From contig NZ_CM001441.1 in NCBI RefSeq assembly GCF_000244895.1, positions 930,001 through 994,000 of the forward strand: a stretch of DNA of 64,000 nucleotides. The letters run 5' to 3'. Shown here in pieces: positions 62,442-64,000 of this stretch. The notes beneath the pieces were generated by a model. The model saw only the letters and a list, made by a program, of their open reading frames with translations, ran no database searches and was not told where the DNA came from. Each line of letters opens with the position of its first letter. The stretch's first letter is position 1. The DNA comes from Desulfosporosinus youngiae DSM 17734 (GTDB lineage: Bacteria; Bacillota; Desulfitobacteriia; Desulfitobacteriales; Desulfitobacteriaceae). Both the position numbers and the translations under genes were made by a program.

Positions 62442-64000
62442 TTGGTACAATTATTTAAAGATGAGGAGAAACGAACAATTTTATTCCTTGTGATATCCTT
62501 GGTCTCAGTCATTGTCAGCTTCTTTAATATCGGGAATTTACCTATTAACCCTGCATGGGTGGCAATTTTACTTTGCGGCATACCCATTATCAAGGGGGCT
62601 ATTGTCGGTCTTGTTACCGAATTTGATATCAAAGCAGATGTGTTGGTATCTATCGCCTTAATCGCATCGGTTATAATCGGTGAAATCTTTGCCGCCGGCG
62701 AAATAGCCTTTATCATGGCACTCGGCGCGTATTTAGAAGAACGCACTGTAGCGAAAGCCCGTGCAGGTATTGAAAAGCTGGTCCATCTCACCCCGACGAC
62801 AGCAAGAGTTATCAGGAATGGAGAAGAAAGCATTGTCCCTGCCGAACAGATTAAGGTCGGCGATATCCTGCGTGTGCTCGCGGGAGAAACCATTGCCGTG
62901 GACGGTATCATAGTAAGCGGTCAAACCTCTGTCAATCAGGCGGTGATGACCGGAGAGTCCCTGCCGGTTGACAAGAATGCTGGAGATGAGGTTTCCAGCG
63001 GTACGGTGAATCAGTTCGGAACCTTTGAAATGGAAGCTACAAGGGTTGGCGAGGACAGTTCTTTGCAAAGAATGATCAGGCTCGTCCAGTCGGCCGATGC
63101 CAGCAAAGCAAAAATCGTTGGAATTGCGGACAGATGGGCTACCTGGATCGTTGTAATCGCGCTTATTTCCGCTGTCGCCACATGGCTTATTACAGGTGAA
63201 ATTATACGTGCCGTGACGATATTGGTTGTGTTCTGCCCCTGTGCGTTGGTGTTGGCAACGCCTACGGCTATTATGGCCGGTATCGGCAATGCCACAAAGT
63301 TTGGCATCCTGATCCGTGAGGGCGACGCCCTGGAAAGGCTTTCTGAGGTCAAGTGTATTGCCCTTGACAAAACCGGCACGCTTACTTACGGAAATCCCGC
63401 TGTTGCGGCCGTCGAGAGCTTTGATTCCGGCCTGTCCGGTGAAGCATTGTTATCCCTGACAGCCTCCGCGGAGTTACGTTCCGAGCATCCTTTGGGAAAA
63501 GCAATTGTCGCCCATTATAAGGCTTCTTCAAGCGCATCCTTGCAGGAACCCAGTGATTTTCAAATGCTGGCTGGGCGCGGTGTTTCCGCAGTTGTAGAAA
63601 GCCGCGGCGTGCTGGCGGGCAATATGGAAATGCTGCGCGACAATTCTATCCCGCTGCCCCAAGCTATAATAAATAAAGCTGATCAATACAGAAATGACGG
63701 CTGTACCGTCATCTATATTTCTGCGGACGGCCATGCGGTGGGCTTCATTGCTTTGTCGGACACCTTAAGGGCGGATACCGTCGATATGATAAAAGGCGTT
63801 GAGAAAATCGGCGTGAAAAGTGTGCTGCTCACAGGTGACAATTGCCACGCAGCTTCCCATATCGCAAGGATTGCAGGCATCAGTGGTGTCCATAGCGATT
63901 GCCTGCCTGAAGATAAGATGGCTGTCATCGAGCAATATCAAAGTCGTGGTGATAGGGTCTGCATGGTAGGCGACGGTATAAACGACGCACCCGCCCTGAA
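62442..64000 (+). CDS. P1B-type heavy-metal-transporting ATPase (3' truncated by window)
   Basis: Exports a transition metal, probably copper, cadmium or zinc. The visible 519 codons start at TTG 62442 behind GAAAGGA. They include the actuator motif MTGESLPV, the CPC membrane motif in VVFCPCALVLATPTA, phosphorylation site ALDKTGTLT, SEHPLGKAI and the hinge VGDGINDAPAL at the window end. There is no N-terminal HMA (GMxCxxC) domain, so it is a short form. More GC-rich codons than the genes before it suggest transfer. Metal specificity cannot be set from what is visible. Confidence 0.9.
   Translation, partial: MVQLFKDEEKRTILFLVISLVSVIVSFFNIGNLPINPAWVAILLCGIPIIKGAIVGLVTEFDIKADVLVSIALIASVIIGEIFAAGEIAFIMALGAYLEERTVAKARAGIEKLVHLTPTTARVIRNGEESIVPAEQIKVGDILRVLAGETIAVDGIIVSGQTSVNQAVMTGESLPVDKNAGDEVSSGTVNQFGTFEMEATRVGEDSSLQRMIRLVQSADASKAKIVGIADRWATWIVVIALISAVATWLITGEIIRAVTILVVFCPCALVLATPTAIMAGIGNATKFGILIREGDALERLSEVKCIALDKTGTLTYGNPAVAAVESFDSGLSGEALLSLTASAELRSEHPLGKAIVAHYKASSSASLQEPSDFQMLAGRGVSAVVESRGVLAGNMEMLRDNSIPLPQAIINKADQYRNDGCTVIYISADGHAVGFIALSDTLRADTVDMIKGVEKIGVKSVLLTGDNCHAASHIARIAGISGVHSDCLPEDKMAVIEQYQSRGDRVCMVGDGINDAPAL

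Noticed and set aside
62417-62911. Minus-strand open frames opposite the metal ATPase
   Set aside because: They are shadows of the plus-strand ATPase, whose motifs are unambiguous.
1-64000. CRISPR arrays, tRNA or rRNA genes, riboswitches, complete insertion sequences
   Set aside because: None seen on reading both strands; small RNAs could be missed without a covariance search.

Overview
This window looks like the chromosome of an anaerobic, endospore-forming Gram-positive bacterium of the class Clostridia, most like the Peptococcaceae (Desulfosporosinus/Desulfitobacterium type). The evidence is gene content and order: a complete spoIIIA operon, spoIVB-spo0A, spoIIM, the spoIIA/sigF operon and spoVA genes; a type IV pilus operon next to aroQ-efp; the classic accBC-asp23-nusB-xseAB-ispA-dxs-tlyA-nadK-argR-recN run; and NfnAB-FolD-FchA genes typical of an anaerobe with folate one-carbon metabolism. 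No rRNA, tRNA, CRISPR array, phage or complete insertion sequence was seen. Genus-level assignment is inference.

Layout. 1-8.4 kb: type IV pilus operon (pilB, pilT, pilC, a pilin, prepilin peptidase, a PilM-PilN fusion, a PilO-like protein, a LysM protein). 8.6-12.6 kb: aroQ, an M24 aminopeptidase, efp, RNase J. 12.7-15 kb: a membrane PAS-GGDEF-EAL protein. 15.2-20.4 kb: spoIIIAA-AH, then a CheY-like regulator. 21-24.3 kb: a carboxyltransferase-BCCP fusion and biotin carboxylase. 24.3-24.9 kb: a dispersed structured repeat (copy A) and a promoter. 24.9-26.6 kb: Asp23, AmaP, DUF2273, NusB. 26.9-30.7 kb: nfnA, nfnB, folD, fchA. 30.8-31.5 kb: an AT-rich minus-strand regulator/membrane-protein pair. 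31.7-40.4 kb: xseA to recN. 40.7-45.5 kb: spoIVB, spo0A, a Nudix hydrolase, an EndoQ-like PHP protein, spoIIM. 45.5-45.8 kb: copy B of the structured repeat. 45.9-53.7 kb: ald, DUF4227, xerD, deoB, punA, pdp, a CoA-binding protein, dacF. 53.7-55.3 kb: spoIIA operon on the minus strand. 55.5-58.9 kb: spoVAC, AD, AE, AF. 59-62.2 kb: a three-gene 2-hydroxyacyl-CoA dehydratase/activase-like module. 62.4 kb to the end: a P1B-type metal ATPase cut by the window edge, behind a consensus promoter with twin operators.

How it works together. Sporulation genes dominate: Spo0A (with a 0A box and SigH-like promoter of its own), SigF with its anti-sigma and anti-anti-sigma factors (also behind a SigH-like promoter and a 0A box), the SpoIIIA channel, SpoIIM, SpoIVB, DacF, and the SpoVA dipicolinate channel. 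Housekeeping blocks supply isoprenoid precursors (dxs, ispA), NAD kinase, RecN and ExoVII for DNA repair, carboxylase subunits, and nucleoside salvage (deoB, punA, pdp).

The most unusual signals lie between genes. (1) A roughly 280-350 bp element occurs in two inverted copies, 24.34-24.70 kb and 45.49-45.77 kb, with nested long-range stems kept by a compensatory change and wobbles: a candidate structured RNA or folded mobile element. (2) A degenerate family of CGAAC-rich repeats is scattered through at least seven gaps. (3) Two REP-like GGGGAC-containing sequences occur. (4) The RNase J ribosome binding site sits inside a 16-bp hairpin. (5) An internal Shine-Dalgarno and start could release a free AccB from the carboxyltransferase fusion. 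(6) Two identical inverted 15-bp sites flank the metal ATPase promoter.
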